Source: Paenibacillus rigui
GTDB lineage: Bacteria; Bacillota; Bacilli; Paenibacillales; NBRC-103111
Length of the DNA: 64,000 nucleotides
Direction: 5' to 3'
Assembly: GCF_002234615.1 (NCBI RefSeq)
Contig: NZ_NMQW01000017.1
Coordinates: forward strand, 434,001 to 498,000
Shown: positions 36,332 through 44,949 of the stretch, one piece after another
Layout: each line of letters begins with the position of its first letter
How positions within the stretch are numbered: position 1 is the first letter of the stretch
Position numbers and translations under genes: made by a program
Notes under the pieces: model-generated
What the model was told of the DNA's origin: nothing
What the model saw: only the letters and a program-made list of their open reading frames with translations
The model's database searches: none

Positions 36332-36367
36332 TGAAATCATTTCATACTTTTCCGATAAATTTTATCG
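36332..36367. promoter_or_regulatory. Two palindromic operator-like sites between importer and nitroreductase
   Basis: TGAAATCATTTCA (36332-36344) and CGATAAATTTTATCG (36353-36367) are both perfect palindromes around one central base, eight bases apart. They lie about 78 bases before the nitroreductase start and about 115 bases before the importer start. Their regulator is not known. Confidence 0.5.
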
Positions 36368-36444
36368 AATTAATGATTGAATTCCGGCTGGGCGGATGCT
36401 ATATTTAATAGTGCACTCATCTCATTGAAAGGTGGTTATATCAA

Positions 36445-37059
36445 ATGAGCAATGCTAATACTTTCACTACGGAATTGACTCCCGAAGTCCGCGCGAACCG
36501 CAAGTCGCAATATCCGGTTTCTCCCGCTTTTCTGAACCGCTGGTCTCCGCGTGCCTTCTCTGATCGGAGCGTATCGGATCAGGATCTGAATACCATTCTC
36601 GAAGCCGCTCATTGGGCACCATCCTCCTACAACGATCAGCCATGGCGTTTCATTGTTGCCAAGACCGATGAACAACTGCAAGTGTTTCATGAAATTTTGA
36701 ATGAATTCAACCGGAGCTGGGCTTCGAAAGCCTCTGTGCTTCTCGTCGTTGCTTCCGATAAACTGAGAGCTAACGGCGACCCGAACGGGGCGCATGCATT
36801 CGATGCCGGTGCTGCTTGGGGATACATAGCTTTGCAGGCGAGCCTGCTTGGAATCGCAAGCCATGCAATTGGCGGCTTCGATCGCGAGAAGGCCCGGACG
36901 CTGCTGAATGTACCGGACCAATACGAGCTTCATGCCGTTATTGCTCTGGGGTATCAAGGGGACGCTGCCCAGCTGCCTGACGGCTTGCGTGAACGGGAAG
37001 TGCCGAATACTCGCGTGGATTTGAATCAAGTGGTTTTTGAAGGAAAGGTGAAGCCTTAA
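36445..37059 (+). CDS. Nitroreductase family FMN-dependent oxidoreductase
   Basis: The product is 204 residues. The FMN-binding start RWSPRAFSDRSVSDQDLNTIL and HWAPSSYNDQPWRFIVA are typical of the family. The middle has AWGYIALQASLLGIASHAIGG and the end VIALGYQGD, which again contact the flavin. Such enzymes reduce nitro compounds, quinones or related electrophiles with NAD(P)H. AAAGGTGG precedes the ATG. It stands alone and ends in its own terminator. The two palindromes upstream suggest a dedicated repressor. Confidence 0.93.
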   Translation: MSNANTFTTELTPEVRANRKSQYPVSPAFLNRWSPRAFSDRSVSDQDLNTILEAAHWAPSSYNDQPWRFIVAKTDEQLQVFHEILNEFNRSWASKASVLLVVASDKLRANGDPNGAHAFDAGAAWGYIALQASLLGIASHAIGGFDREKARTLLNVPDQYELHAVIALGYQGDAAQLPDGLREREVPNTRVDLNQVVFEGKVKP

Positions 37060-37077
37060 CGGGCTTCATCTTTTTTT
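37049..37077 (+). terminator. Terminator of the nitroreductase gene
   Basis: TGAAGCC and GGCTTCA pair around a short loop, followed by TCTTTTTTT. The stem overlaps the last codons of the gene. Confidence 0.85.
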
Positions 37078-37088
37078 ATCGGGGAAAA

Positions 37089-37610
37089 TCATAGAGGATG
37101 GCTTTGGGCATTCGCAAAGCGGTGAATGCCGAAATCTTGTACCGATGAGTTTACAAGAGCGTTTCTCAGCGGGTGGAGGCTGGGCGTAAATCTGATTTCC
37201 ACATTCAGGCTGATGAGCCTGTCTAGAAGATGATCGAGCGGCTCCACGCTCAATGGTTTTACCGTCTCCGTCGATATGTAGTATCCGGCACATGCATCAA
37301 ACAGCCGGAACGTATCCGCAGGAAACGTATATCTGTAAAGCGTTGTATTTTTTATTCGTTCGTACCAACCGGTCTCAACGGTTATGATCCGTTCCGAGTC
37401 GCTCAAGCCAAAAAACCTGGCGCGGTCCTCCTCATTGATTTCATCTGTTCTGGAATACACAATTCGGGGACAATCCCGGGGAAAGTAAAAAGTATATTCA
37501 TGTTCTTCATCAATCGCCCAAACGACAGGCGGCATATCCGTACGATTTTCTTTTACACGGGGCACAAAAACCTCAATCGAGCTTTCCTCGCTAAAGTGGA
37601 ACAGGTTCAT
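37089..37610 (-). CDS. DUF6886 family protein
   Basis: The product is 173 residues and soluble. It starts MNLFHFSEESSIEVFVPRV and continues with PPVVWAIDEEHEYTFYFPRD and CPRIVYS, the recognisable core of DUF6886. A W-Y-E-R segment and YRYTFPADTF follow. The early HFSEE--I--F-PR pattern recalls the start of ADP-ribosyl-type small domains (RES or DUF952-like), but this is only a resemblance. GGAGGAATTCG precedes the ATG. It lies 16 bases after the AraC regulator gene and is probably co-transcribed with it. Its function is unknown. Confidence 0.8.
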   Translation of the reverse strand: MNLFHFSEESSIEVFVPRVKENRTDMPPVVWAIDEEHEYTFYFPRDCPRIVYSRTDEINEEDRARFFGLSDSERIITVETGWYERIKNTTLYRYTFPADTFRLFDACAGYYISTETVKPLSVEPLDHLLDRLISLNVEIRFTPSLHPLRNALVNSSVQDFGIHRFANAQSHPL

Positions 37611-37626
37611 CGAATTCCTCCATCGC

Positions 37627-38538
37627 TTACAGAACTTTCATCTGCCGCTTGAATTCCGTAGGTGTCAGTCCCGTAGCCTCTTTAAAATTCCGGCAAAAAT
37701 AATGCACACTCGTATACCCCAGCTTATGTGCCGTTTGTTCAATCGTACTGTCTTCCAAAAGCAGCTGCTTCGCCCTTTTGATTCGCTCCAGCACAATGTA
37801 ATGCTTCGGCTTCTCGCCTGTCAATTCCCGGAACAGGGCGGCAAAATAGGTCGGATGGTACCCGCACAAGGCGGCTAACCGCTCCGTAGTCCAGTAAACA
37901 TCCGGCTCGGTACGCAGCGCATGCAGCGCCGGCTCTATTTTGTGCGCAAGGTGTGCCGAAGCCGCGCGGCCAGCCCGCGGGTCACGCAGCATGCGCACCA
38001 ATAATTGCGTGAGCAGCGACTGCATGCTCGTCTCGTAGCCGTAGCTTTCCCCGCGGTATTCGGCGACAATACTCAAGAATAGCGGCTCCAGCTCCGGCAG
38101 CATGCAGTGATGGGGAACCATCCGCTCGTCACCGTCGCCATGCAGGACGATATACGATGCCGGCTCACGCGACAGCTCATGCTCCTGGCAATCCTGTATT
38201 TCCGGCAGCGGGATCAACGGAGTCAGCGACTCCCGTTCCCAGGAAAAATGAATACTGCTGAACGTGACAGGATCCGATGCGGAGGATCTAATCCAGTGCG
38301 GGCTGTCGGCTCCGTAAAACACGCATTCCCCCGAGCTGATCCGATACGTTTGGGGGCCGATCGTCACTTCCGCCTGACCTGAAATAACAAAGATCAGCTG
38401 GCAATCCGAAATCGTTCGGGGTCCCCAGCTTTGTCCCTGCTTGGTCTTCAACCGGTTCGCAAAATTAACGACCGGTCTCAGCCGGGAAAGCGATGTACGA
38501 TAGGTCGCCCTCACAAATTTCTCCACAGACTCGTTCAC
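37627..38538 (-). CDS. AraC-family transcription regulator
   Basis: The product is 303 residues. The cupin-like N-terminal domain shows DCQLIFVISGQAEVTIGPQ, SGECVFYGADSPHWIR and FSSIHFSWERE. The C-terminal DNA-binding domain has two helix-turn-helix units (ERLAALCGYHPTYFAALFREL; EQTAHKLGYTSVHYFCRNFK) and the closing signature ATGLTPTEFKRQM. It starts with GTG at 38538, with GGAGG eight bases before it. It is divergent from the PhyH-type dioxygenase gene 165 bases away, which it may control. This is a common pairing in Paenibacillus-type genomes. Confidence 0.92.
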   Translation of the reverse strand: MNESVEKFVRATYRTSLSRLRPVVNFANRLKTKQGQSWGPRTISDCQLIFVISGQAEVTIGPQTYRISSGECVFYGADSPHWIRSSASDPVTFSSIHFSWERESLTPLIPLPEIQDCQEHELSREPASYIVLHGDGDERMVPHHCMLPELEPLFLSIVAEYRGESYGYETSMQSLLTQLLVRMLRDPRAGRAASAHLAHKIEPALHALRTEPDVYWTTERLAALCGYHPTYFAALFRELTGEKPKHYIVLERIKRAKQLLLEDSTIEQTAHKLGYTSVHYFCRNFKEATGLTPTEFKRQMKVL

Positions 38539-38703
38539 ACGCCCCGCCTCCTTCTCCTCTGCTTTGATAACTTGTATGCTCCAATATGTGAAAAGTGCAA
38601 AACGTTATGCGAAAGCTGTAACGACTAACCTCTCCGCCCTTTGCTATGCTTTGGTTACAAAGCATGAATGCCTGTAAACCCCAAATCGAGAGGATGCCCC
38701 CTG

Positions 38704-39549
38704 ATGCTTACATTAGACCAATTGGAAGTGTTTGACAAGAATGGATTTATTAAAGGAGATATCGTCTTAAGCGACGAGGAGGTTGAGAAGCTGCGCGAGG
38801 AGCTCGAGCTTGTCATGAACGGCCAATCTGTCAAAAAGCCCGTATTGAACCGGAACCTGCTTGACGGCAGCTCGGAATACGGCATGTCCATCAGTAATAA
38901 AGAAACGGTCGTTCAAATCGTCAATATTTGGATGGCGAGCGACCTGTTTCTGCAGCATGCCTGCAACCAAACGTTATGCGAGGAGGTTGCCCAGCTGTGC
39001 GGTACCGACACGCTTAGAATTTGGCATGACCAAATTCAGTATAAGCCCCCGATAACCGGCGGACCCACCGCCTGGCATCAGGATCATCCGTCCTGGCCTA
39101 TTATCCAGCCGGCCGACCTGGTCAGTGCCTGGGTTGCCCTGGACGACGCAACCATTGAGAATGGCTGTATGTGGATGGTGCCCGGCAGTCACAAATGGGG
39201 CAACCACCAGAAGCATTTGAAAAGCAACGCCGAGTTTATGCCGTATCATAAACACCCCGAGCTGCTGCCGGAGGGCGCTCAGATCCAGGCCGTTCCTTTC
39301 GAAATTAAAAAAGGCCAGGTCGGCTACCATCACTGCCTGACCTGGCATGGAAGTCCGTGCAACCGCTCCGAGCGCAAGCGCAGAGCGATCGCAGTGCACT
39401 ATATGCCCGGGCATACCCGCTATGAGCCCACCGGCAAGCATCCGATGGAGCCGCACATCCAAGTGCAGCCCGGCGAAACCATTCAAGGGGACGGTTTCCC
39501 GCTGGTTTATCCGAAGGCTAAGAACACAAAACCAGCTGCCGCTCGTTAG
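38704..39549 (+). CDS. Phytanoyl-CoA dioxygenase family (PhyH) Fe(II)/2-oxoglutarate oxygenase
   Basis: The product is 281 residues. It begins TLDQLEVFDKNGFIKGDIVL, as in most PhyH proteins. The iron ligands are the His and Asp of AWHQDHPSWP and the distal His of CLTWHGSPCNRSERKRR, which also provides the Arg for 2-oxoglutarate. The core NGCMWMVPGSHKWGNHQKH is well conserved. All key residues are present, so it should be an active hydroxylase; the substrate is unknown. The ATG at 38704 follows AGAGGA by nine bases and is preferred to the ATG at 38668. Confidence 0.92.
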   Translation: MLTLDQLEVFDKNGFIKGDIVLSDEEVEKLREELELVMNGQSVKKPVLNRNLLDGSSEYGMSISNKETVVQIVNIWMASDLFLQHACNQTLCEEVAQLCGTDTLRIWHDQIQYKPPITGGPTAWHQDHPSWPIIQPADLVSAWVALDDATIENGCMWMVPGSHKWGNHQKHLKSNAEFMPYHKHPELLPEGAQIQAVPFEIKKGQVGYHHCLTWHGSPCNRSERKRRAIAVHYMPGHTRYEPTGKHPMEPHIQVQPGETIQGDGFPLVYPKAKNTKPAAAR

Positions 39550-39567
39550 AGCAGCAGCTGGTTTCTC
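39528..39567. terminator. Terminator between PhyH and threonine synthase genes
   Basis: AAACCAGCTGC pairs with GCAGCTGGTTT around about 14 bases. It serves the two convergent genes; the plus-strand T run is short. Confidence 0.75.
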
Positions 39568-39574
39568 ATTGATA

Positions 39575-40969
39575 TTACACTTTATAGAATGCTTCAAGCT
39601 GCTTGACGATCTCTTCCTTCGAATAATCCAGCACCGTTTGATACTGCGGCTGATTGAACAGCTGCTCGATTTCTTTCGGGAATTGCTGCTCAATCGGGAT
39701 CAGCTCGAGCGCTTCATTGAACTTGGCCGGGTGCGCGGTAGCGAATACGACACACACCTCATTTTTATCGCTGCAGGCCTCATACGCTGCAACGCCGCAA
39801 GCGGTATGCGGATCAAGCAAATAGCCGCTCTCCTTGTTATACTTCTCAATGATTTGTAAACATTCCGCGCCTTTGACGCCGTGAGCGTCGAAGTCCGACC
39901 TTACCTGCGGCATATCCGCTTCTGCGATGACGAGCTTGCCGTTCTGTTGGAACTCGTTCATAAGCTCGGTTACTTTGCCGGCATCCTTTTGGTTCAGGTA
40001 ATACAAGTACCGCTCAAAGTTGCTCGCAATCTGGATATCCATCGAAGGGCTGTACGTGCTCAGGAAATCGCCCGGCATATAGATGCCTTCTTTTACGAAG
40101 CGCTCCAAAATATTGTTCTCATTGGTAGCCAGGATCAGCTTGCCGATCGGCAGCCCCATTTGCTTAGCCAGGTAGCCGGAGAAAATATTACCGAAATTGC
40201 CAGTCGGCACGCTGAAATTGATGGCATCGATAGACTGCTTCTTCGCTACTTGGAAGTAGGCGTAGAAATAGTACACGGTTTGGGCCAAAATACGTACGAA
40301 GTTAATCGAATTGATTGCACGCAGATGGTATTTGTTCTTGAACTCAATATCGGCGAACAGCTCTTTGATAACGCGTTGACAGTCATCGAAATTCCCCTCA
40401 ACCGACAAGTTCAGTACATTGTCATCATGCACCGTTGTCATTTGCAGCTCCTGCACCTTGCTTACCTTGTTGTGCGGATGCAGGATGCAGATTTGGATGC
40501 CTTCCTTGCCTCGAACCCCTTGAATTGCAGCAGCTCCGGTGTCGCCAGAGGTTGCTCCGAGAATGTTAATAATTTTGTTCTGCTTCTTGGACACGTACGA
40601 GTACAGGTTGCCGATAAACTGCAAGGCCACATCCTTGAACGCAAAGGTCGGTCCGTGGAACAGCTCCAGTACATGAAGCGATTCGTTAATGGTGTGGATC
40701 GGCGTGACATCCGGGCTCCGGAATGTCGCGTAGCTGTCGTGAATCAGTGCTTTCAAATCCTCGTCCGGAATTTCACCGTTCGTATAATAAGAAAAGATTT
40801 CAAACATCAGCTCCTGGTAGGACAGCTGCTCCCATGCTTTGAGCTGGTCTTGCGGCACAACCGGTATATGTTCAGGAATAATTAATCCACCGTCATCTGC
40901 CAATCCCATTAAGAATGCATCGATAAATCCACACTTCTGAATCTTGCCTCTAGTACTAATAAAGTCCAT
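39575..40969 (-). CDS. thrC: Threonine synthase
   Basis: The product is 464 residues, the long form of the enzyme as in enterobacteria and yeast, longer than the roughly 350-residue Bacillus ThrC. The PLP Lys is residue 112 in HGPTFAFKDVALQF. The phosphate-binding loop is GATSGDTGAAAIQG, and VPTGNFGNIFSGYLAKQMG is the second family motif. It converts O-phosphohomoserine to threonine. It stands alone, with no hom or thrB beside it. Confidence 0.95.
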   Translation of the reverse strand: MDFISTRGKIQKCGFIDAFLMGLADDGGLIIPEHIPVVPQDQLKAWEQLSYQELMFEIFSYYTNGEIPDEDLKALIHDSYATFRSPDVTPIHTINESLHVLELFHGPTFAFKDVALQFIGNLYSYVSKKQNKIINILGATSGDTGAAAIQGVRGKEGIQICILHPHNKVSKVQELQMTTVHDDNVLNLSVEGNFDDCQRVIKELFADIEFKNKYHLRAINSINFVRILAQTVYYFYAYFQVAKKQSIDAINFSVPTGNFGNIFSGYLAKQMGLPIGKLILATNENNILERFVKEGIYMPGDFLSTYSPSMDIQIASNFERYLYYLNQKDAGKVTELMNEFQQNGKLVIAEADMPQVRSDFDAHGVKGAECLQIIEKYNKESGYLLDPHTACGVAAYEACSDKNEVCVVFATAHPAKFNEALELIPIEQQFPKEIEQLFNQPQYQTVLDYSKEEIVKQLEAFYKV

Positions 40970-40998
40970 AGCTATCCCCTCACTGTATAATTGACCTT

Positions 40999-41026
40999 AT
41001 TATAACAATAAATGCGAGTTAAGCAA
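40999..41026 (-). promoter_or_regulatory. Probable thrC promoter
   Basis: On the minus strand a perfect TATAAT (plus 40999-41004) lies 16 bases after TTGCTT (41021-41026), about 30 bases before the thrC start. The -35 is weak. Confidence 0.45.
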
Positions 41027-41071
41027 ACCCGTCCCGCCCGTTTATTAAGCCCATTCCGATTCCTCGCTGTT

Positions 41072-41114
41072 TTAAAAGAATAGAGCCCATCTCTCCTTCT
41101 CGGAGCAGGGCTCT
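41072..41114 (-). terminator. Terminator of the GH42 beta-galactosidase gene
   Basis: AGAGCCC pairs with GGGCTCT, with an inner CTCC/GGAG stem. On the minus strand ATTCTTTT follows. It is 10 bases past the stop codon. Confidence 0.8.
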
Positions 41115-41123
41115 TGTATCCGG

Positions 41124-43196
41124 CTATGACGATCTTTTCTTCTTCAATACACGCACACCGTGCAGCGGTAAAAGCACCCTCGACGATACCCGTTCACCCG
41201 ACAGCATATCCTTATAATGGGAAGTGCCCAAGGAAACCTCCTGCTCCTTCCCGCTAAAATTCATCAGGAACACAAAATCCTCCTTCCCGTTCGTACGCGC
41301 TTGCGCCGTAACCCCTGCAGGTAATGAAACCTCCAACACGGGTCGGACAGCCGATTCCCGGACGATTTCACTGTAAAATTGCCCGTAAAACGATGCGTCC
41401 TCTACTCTCGCTGCGATATAATACGCTTTCCCGGCTCCCAGCCGGTTCACCGTTAATGCAGGCCGTCCGGCATAAAAATCGTCCCCGTACGTCCCGAGCA
41501 CATCCGCTCCTTCCGTATGAATCAGGTCGCACAGCTCATGAATCGCATATTCCCCTGCAAGGCCAAGCGGATTCCCGTCCCGCATAACGAGACAATTCGC
41601 GTCGTGATCCTGCAGACCGTCGATCTCTTCGGACCAGATGCCGAGCGTTGTACGGAGCGGACCCGGAAATCCCCCTTGAAAGCACAAATCATGCTCGTCC
41701 ACGATACCGGACCAGTAAGTGGCTACGAAGGTTCCTCCGTTTCGGACAAACTGCTCTATCCGTTCCCCTACGCCAGGACGCAAGAGATACAGCATCGGTG
41801 CCACAAGGAGCTTATATTTGGAGTAATCGCAATCCATATTGAGGACATCCATTGAAACACCCAAGTCCCACATCGCCCGATAGTGGGCAAGAATGGTCTT
41901 CTCATAGTGGACACCTTGGTTGCGGGGTCCTTGGGAATCCTTCACCGCCCAGCGGTTTTCCCAATCGAAGATAATGGCAGCTTCCGCCTGCACGCCGGTT
42001 CCCAGAAGCTCGGTCAGCTTCTCCAGGCTTTCCCCAACCTGCAGCACATCCTGAAACACGCGCGTATGCTCATGTCCAACGTGATCGATCACCGCCCCGT
42101 GAAGCTTCTCACTGGCCCCACGGCTCTTGCGCCACTGAAAATATTGCACCGAATCCGAGCCATGGGCTACGGCCTGAAGGGAGGACAGCAGATGCATGCC
42201 CGGACGCTTCAATTTGCTCACCGGTTGCCAGTTCGTCAAGCTCGGCGTGCTCTCCATCAGCAAAAACGGCTTGCCGCCTTTGATGGAACGAAACATATCG
42301 TGGTTCAAGCTGAACCAAGCCGCCAGCCCGCTATGATCTGACGCATCGTGCCAGGTCGGATAAGCGTCCCACGAGATCACATCGAGGACATCGGCAAATT
42401 TCCAATAATTCAACCCCTCATACGCATCCATCAGGTTCGTCGTTACCGGCAGGTCTGCGTTAGCCGACTTCAAAGGGGCGATTTCGTGACGGCAAAAATC
42501 GACGGTTTGGTCCGTCACGAACCGCTTCCAGTCCAAATTCATCCCGTGAACCAGGTTCTCCCCATGAGGAGCCGGCGATTCGATCTGCTCCCAGCTCGTA
42601 TAGGTGTGGCTCCAGAATGCGGTCCACCATGCGTGATTGAGTGCTTTGAGCGTCCCATACTTCCGCTGAAGCCATTGCCGGAATGCCGCCTGGCAATAAT
42701 CGCAATGACAATCGCCCCCATATTCATTGGAAATATGCCAGCCAATGACCGCGGGATGACTCGCATAGCGTTCAGCTAGCCTCGCGTTCATGATGGCCAC
42801 CTTGTCCCGGTAAACCGGTGAACTATAGCAGTGATTGTGACGCGCACCGAACAGATTGCGGACACGATTGCTTCCGACGCGTAGCACTTCGGGATAGCGC
42901 GCAGCCATCCAAGCCGGCCTTGCGCCGCTAGGGGTTGCCAGCCAGGCATAAATCCCGTTCTCCGCAAACCGGTCCAGCACACGGTCAAGCCAATCGAATG
43001 TAAATTCCCCCTCCTCCGGCTCCAGTGCGGACCAGGCAAAAATCCCCACGGCCATGACGTTGCACTTGGCCAGCTTCATCATTCGGATATCCTCTTCCAA
43101 TACTTTGGGATCGTGCTGCCATTGATCCGGGTTATAATCGGCCCCATGCATAAGGCGGGGCAGCTTGCTGCTAATCGGTGGGTACGTATAAGTCAT
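41124..43196 (-). CDS. Beta-galactosidase, glycoside hydrolase family 42
   Basis: The product is 690 residues with no signal peptide, so it acts in the cytoplasm on imported galactosides. Catalytic residues are the acid/base Glu158 (WHISNEYGG) and the nucleophile Glu315 (FLLMESTPS). The zinc cluster Cys are in NHCYSS (123) and DCHCDYC (163, 165, 168). The trimerisation and beta-sandwich domains follow. YesZ of Bacillus subtilis, a GH42 enzyme for rhamnogalacturonan fragments, sits in a locus with the same kind of transporter and YesMN regulators. It lies downstream of the Lpl-type importer operon but after a terminator, so it may also have its own promoter. GAGAGGAGAG precedes the ATG. Confidence 0.94.
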   Translation of the reverse strand: MTYTYPPISSKLPRLMHGADYNPDQWQHDPKVLEEDIRMMKLAKCNVMAVGIFAWSALEPEEGEFTFDWLDRVLDRFAENGIYAWLATPSGARPAWMAARYPEVLRVGSNRVRNLFGARHNHCYSSPVYRDKVAIMNARLAERYASHPAVIGWHISNEYGGDCHCDYCQAAFRQWLQRKYGTLKALNHAWWTAFWSHTYTSWEQIESPAPHGENLVHGMNLDWKRFVTDQTVDFCRHEIAPLKSANADLPVTTNLMDAYEGLNYWKFADVLDVISWDAYPTWHDASDHSGLAAWFSLNHDMFRSIKGGKPFLLMESTPSLTNWQPVSKLKRPGMHLLSSLQAVAHGSDSVQYFQWRKSRGASEKLHGAVIDHVGHEHTRVFQDVLQVGESLEKLTELLGTGVQAEAAIIFDWENRWAVKDSQGPRNQGVHYEKTILAHYRAMWDLGVSMDVLNMDCDYSKYKLLVAPMLYLLRPGVGERIEQFVRNGGTFVATYWSGIVDEHDLCFQGGFPGPLRTTLGIWSEEIDGLQDHDANCLVMRDGNPLGLAGEYAIHELCDLIHTEGADVLGTYGDDFYAGRPALTVNRLGAGKAYYIAARVEDASFYGQFYSEIVRESAVRPVLEVSLPAGVTAQARTNGKEDFVFLMNFSGKEQEVSLGTSHYKDMLSGERVSSRVLLPLHGVRVLKKKRSS

Positions 43197-43270
43197 CTGA
43201 CGACTCTCCTCTCTGATAAGTCCGGTGAATCCGATTGCCGCCGGGCGGGCGGATCCTTCTTACGATTACA

Positions 43271-43307
43271 AAAAGCATGGAAACCGCGGTTGGCCATTTC
43301 CATGCTT
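43271..43307 (-). terminator. Terminator between the importer operon and the GH42 gene
   Basis: AAGCATGGAAA pairs exactly with TTTCCATGCTT; on the minus strand it ends in TTTTTG. It lies 20 bases after the binding-protein stop and would limit, though perhaps not stop, read-through into the galactosidase gene. Confidence 0.8.
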
Positions 43308-43326
43308 CTCTGCCTGCATCTGTCTT

Positions 43327-44877
43327 TTACTTCGTTTTTTGAACGAGAGGCTGAGATTGCTTCTGCATCTCCGCAAGGATTTTGTCAATGCCGGCCTGCT
43401 TCAATTTTTGTTTGAACACTTCAAGGCCGTGCGAGCCATCGTTAGGATCGATTAATCCATAAAACAGCGGTTTGCCGTAGGTTTCCATAATGTTGTTGAC
43501 GGCCGCCTCTTCATTCTTCACATTCGCATCGTCAAATACGAACGTCTCCAATGGATGATTCACCGTCAGTGTCGATTTCCACAGCTCCGTAAACTTTTCG
43601 ATGTCGGCAGCAACCGCTACATCATTACGTTCGTGCAGGGAGTTCCAGCCCCAAGGGTCTGTTCCCGCAGGAGGGAAGTTGACGGAGCCCTTCAACGATT
43701 TGAACTGCTTGTCGCCCACCGCTTCATAATGCTTGCCTTGAATGCCGTAATTCGTCAGGTCATGAATTTGCTGGTCATAGCGAAGCAGGTCAATAGCCAT
43801 CAGCGCGCGCTCCGGATTTTTCGAGGTCGCATGAACGGACATCCCGTTGTTAATGTACGGGTTCGCCAACCGTTTTTTATTCGAGGTCAGGTCATAAATC
43901 TCGATCTTCCAGTCCGGGTGCGTCGATCCGATCTCCGATTTGGCGCGGAGCAAGGTTCCCATATTCCATTCCACGGAAGCCAGCTTGCCATCCTTGAACG
44001 CCTGCATCTTATCCATCTTGCTTGTCAGCGCATCCCGGTTCCAGGCGCCCGTTTTGGCTGTTGCATACATATTTTTGACAAAATCGCTAAACTCCTGGGT
44101 TTCCGTGTAATTGATCAATTTGCCGGACGGATCCGTCACTTTGTATACAATCGGATACTGCTTAATAACGGGAGACCATTCGTTAGGCTGCAGCAGCTCG
44201 ACCGAGTTGAATTCGCTGGCGCCAAGACTTGGCAGCGTCCCTTTTTCCCCATCGACGATTGCCTTCAAGTATTTCGTATAATCATCGTACGTTTTGATCT
44301 CGGGAAGGTTATACTTCTCTCTCAGATCGCCACGGACGGCAACCAAGTGGTAATCGTACTCAAAGTTATTTTGCGGCACCATAAAAATTTTGCCGTTGAT
44401 CTTTGCCTGCTCCCAGGCGACTTTCGGTTCCTCCGCCCATGTTTTTGGCGCGTACTGCTTCAGCATGTCCTCCGTCAGCTCCAAAAAGCCGTTTTTCGTC
44501 GATTGCTGCGAATAAAAGGCCCAAGGTGCAGAGAAGGCCAAATCGAAATCTTCGTTCGCCGCAAAAATGAGCGGGTATTTCTGATTCACATCGCCCCAAT
44601 CGATAAAGCTTACATCAAGCGTAGCGTTAATTTTATCCTTCATTATTTTGTTGACTTCCCCGTAAACCTCATCGAAATCCGCGGGCCTGGAGCCAAGCAA
44701 AATCATTTTCAGCTTCACTTCCTTGCTGGTATCCGCTCCGGCCGAAGCTCCCTTGGGGGCTTCTCCTGCCGAGCCGCTCGGACTTGCGCTAGGTGAGCAT
44801 CCGCTGAGCACCGCAGTTACACACATGGACAAAATAAGACCTCTACCCCACAGCTTTGAACGCTTTGTATTCCACAT
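43327..44877 (-). CDS. Extracellular solute-binding lipoprotein (LplA/YtcQ-like, family 1)
   Basis: The product is 516 residues. The signal peptide has lipobox VLSGCSPS, followed by a linker of S, G and A. The body is a large type II sugar-binding protein of the kind that partners LplB/LplC permeases: KLKMILLGSRPADFDEVYGE, KINATLDVSFIDWGDVNQKY, FDLAFSAPWAFYSQQS, SKNPERALMAIDLLRYDQQ. These bind oligosaccharides, often plant-wall derived, and work with a shared MsmX-type ATPase encoded elsewhere; no ATPase gene is present here. It is the last gene of the operon. Confidence 0.92.
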   Translation of the reverse strand: MWNTKRSKLWGRGLILSMCVTAVLSGCSPSASPSGSAGEAPKGASAGADTSKEVKLKMILLGSRPADFDEVYGEVNKIMKDKINATLDVSFIDWGDVNQKYPLIFAANEDFDLAFSAPWAFYSQQSTKNGFLELTEDMLKQYAPKTWAEEPKVAWEQAKINGKIFMVPQNNFEYDYHLVAVRGDLREKYNLPEIKTYDDYTKYLKAIVDGEKGTLPSLGASEFNSVELLQPNEWSPVIKQYPIVYKVTDPSGKLINYTETQEFSDFVKNMYATAKTGAWNRDALTSKMDKMQAFKDGKLASVEWNMGTLLRAKSEIGSTHPDWKIEIYDLTSNKKRLANPYINNGMSVHATSKNPERALMAIDLLRYDQQIHDLTNYGIQGKHYEAVGDKQFKSLKGSVNFPPAGTDPWGWNSLHERNDVAVAADIEKFTELWKSTLTVNHPLETFVFDDANVKNEEAAVNNIMETYGKPLFYGLIDPNDGSHGLEVFKQKLKQAGIDKILAEMQKQSQPLVQKTK

Positions 44878-44949
44878 GACTGCTTACTCCCCTTTTAGAT
44901 GATGATATGATATATAGATACCGGACGGTAGGCCCGGAGCATCCCGAAA

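Noticed and set aside
39881-40885. 334-codon plus-strand frame
   Set aside because: It is antisense to threonine synthase and matches no recognised family.
43555-44796. 413-codon plus-strand frame
   Set aside because: It is antisense to the solute-binding lipoprotein gene, which has a lipobox and clear family features. The composition is rich in R, F and H, as in shadow frames.
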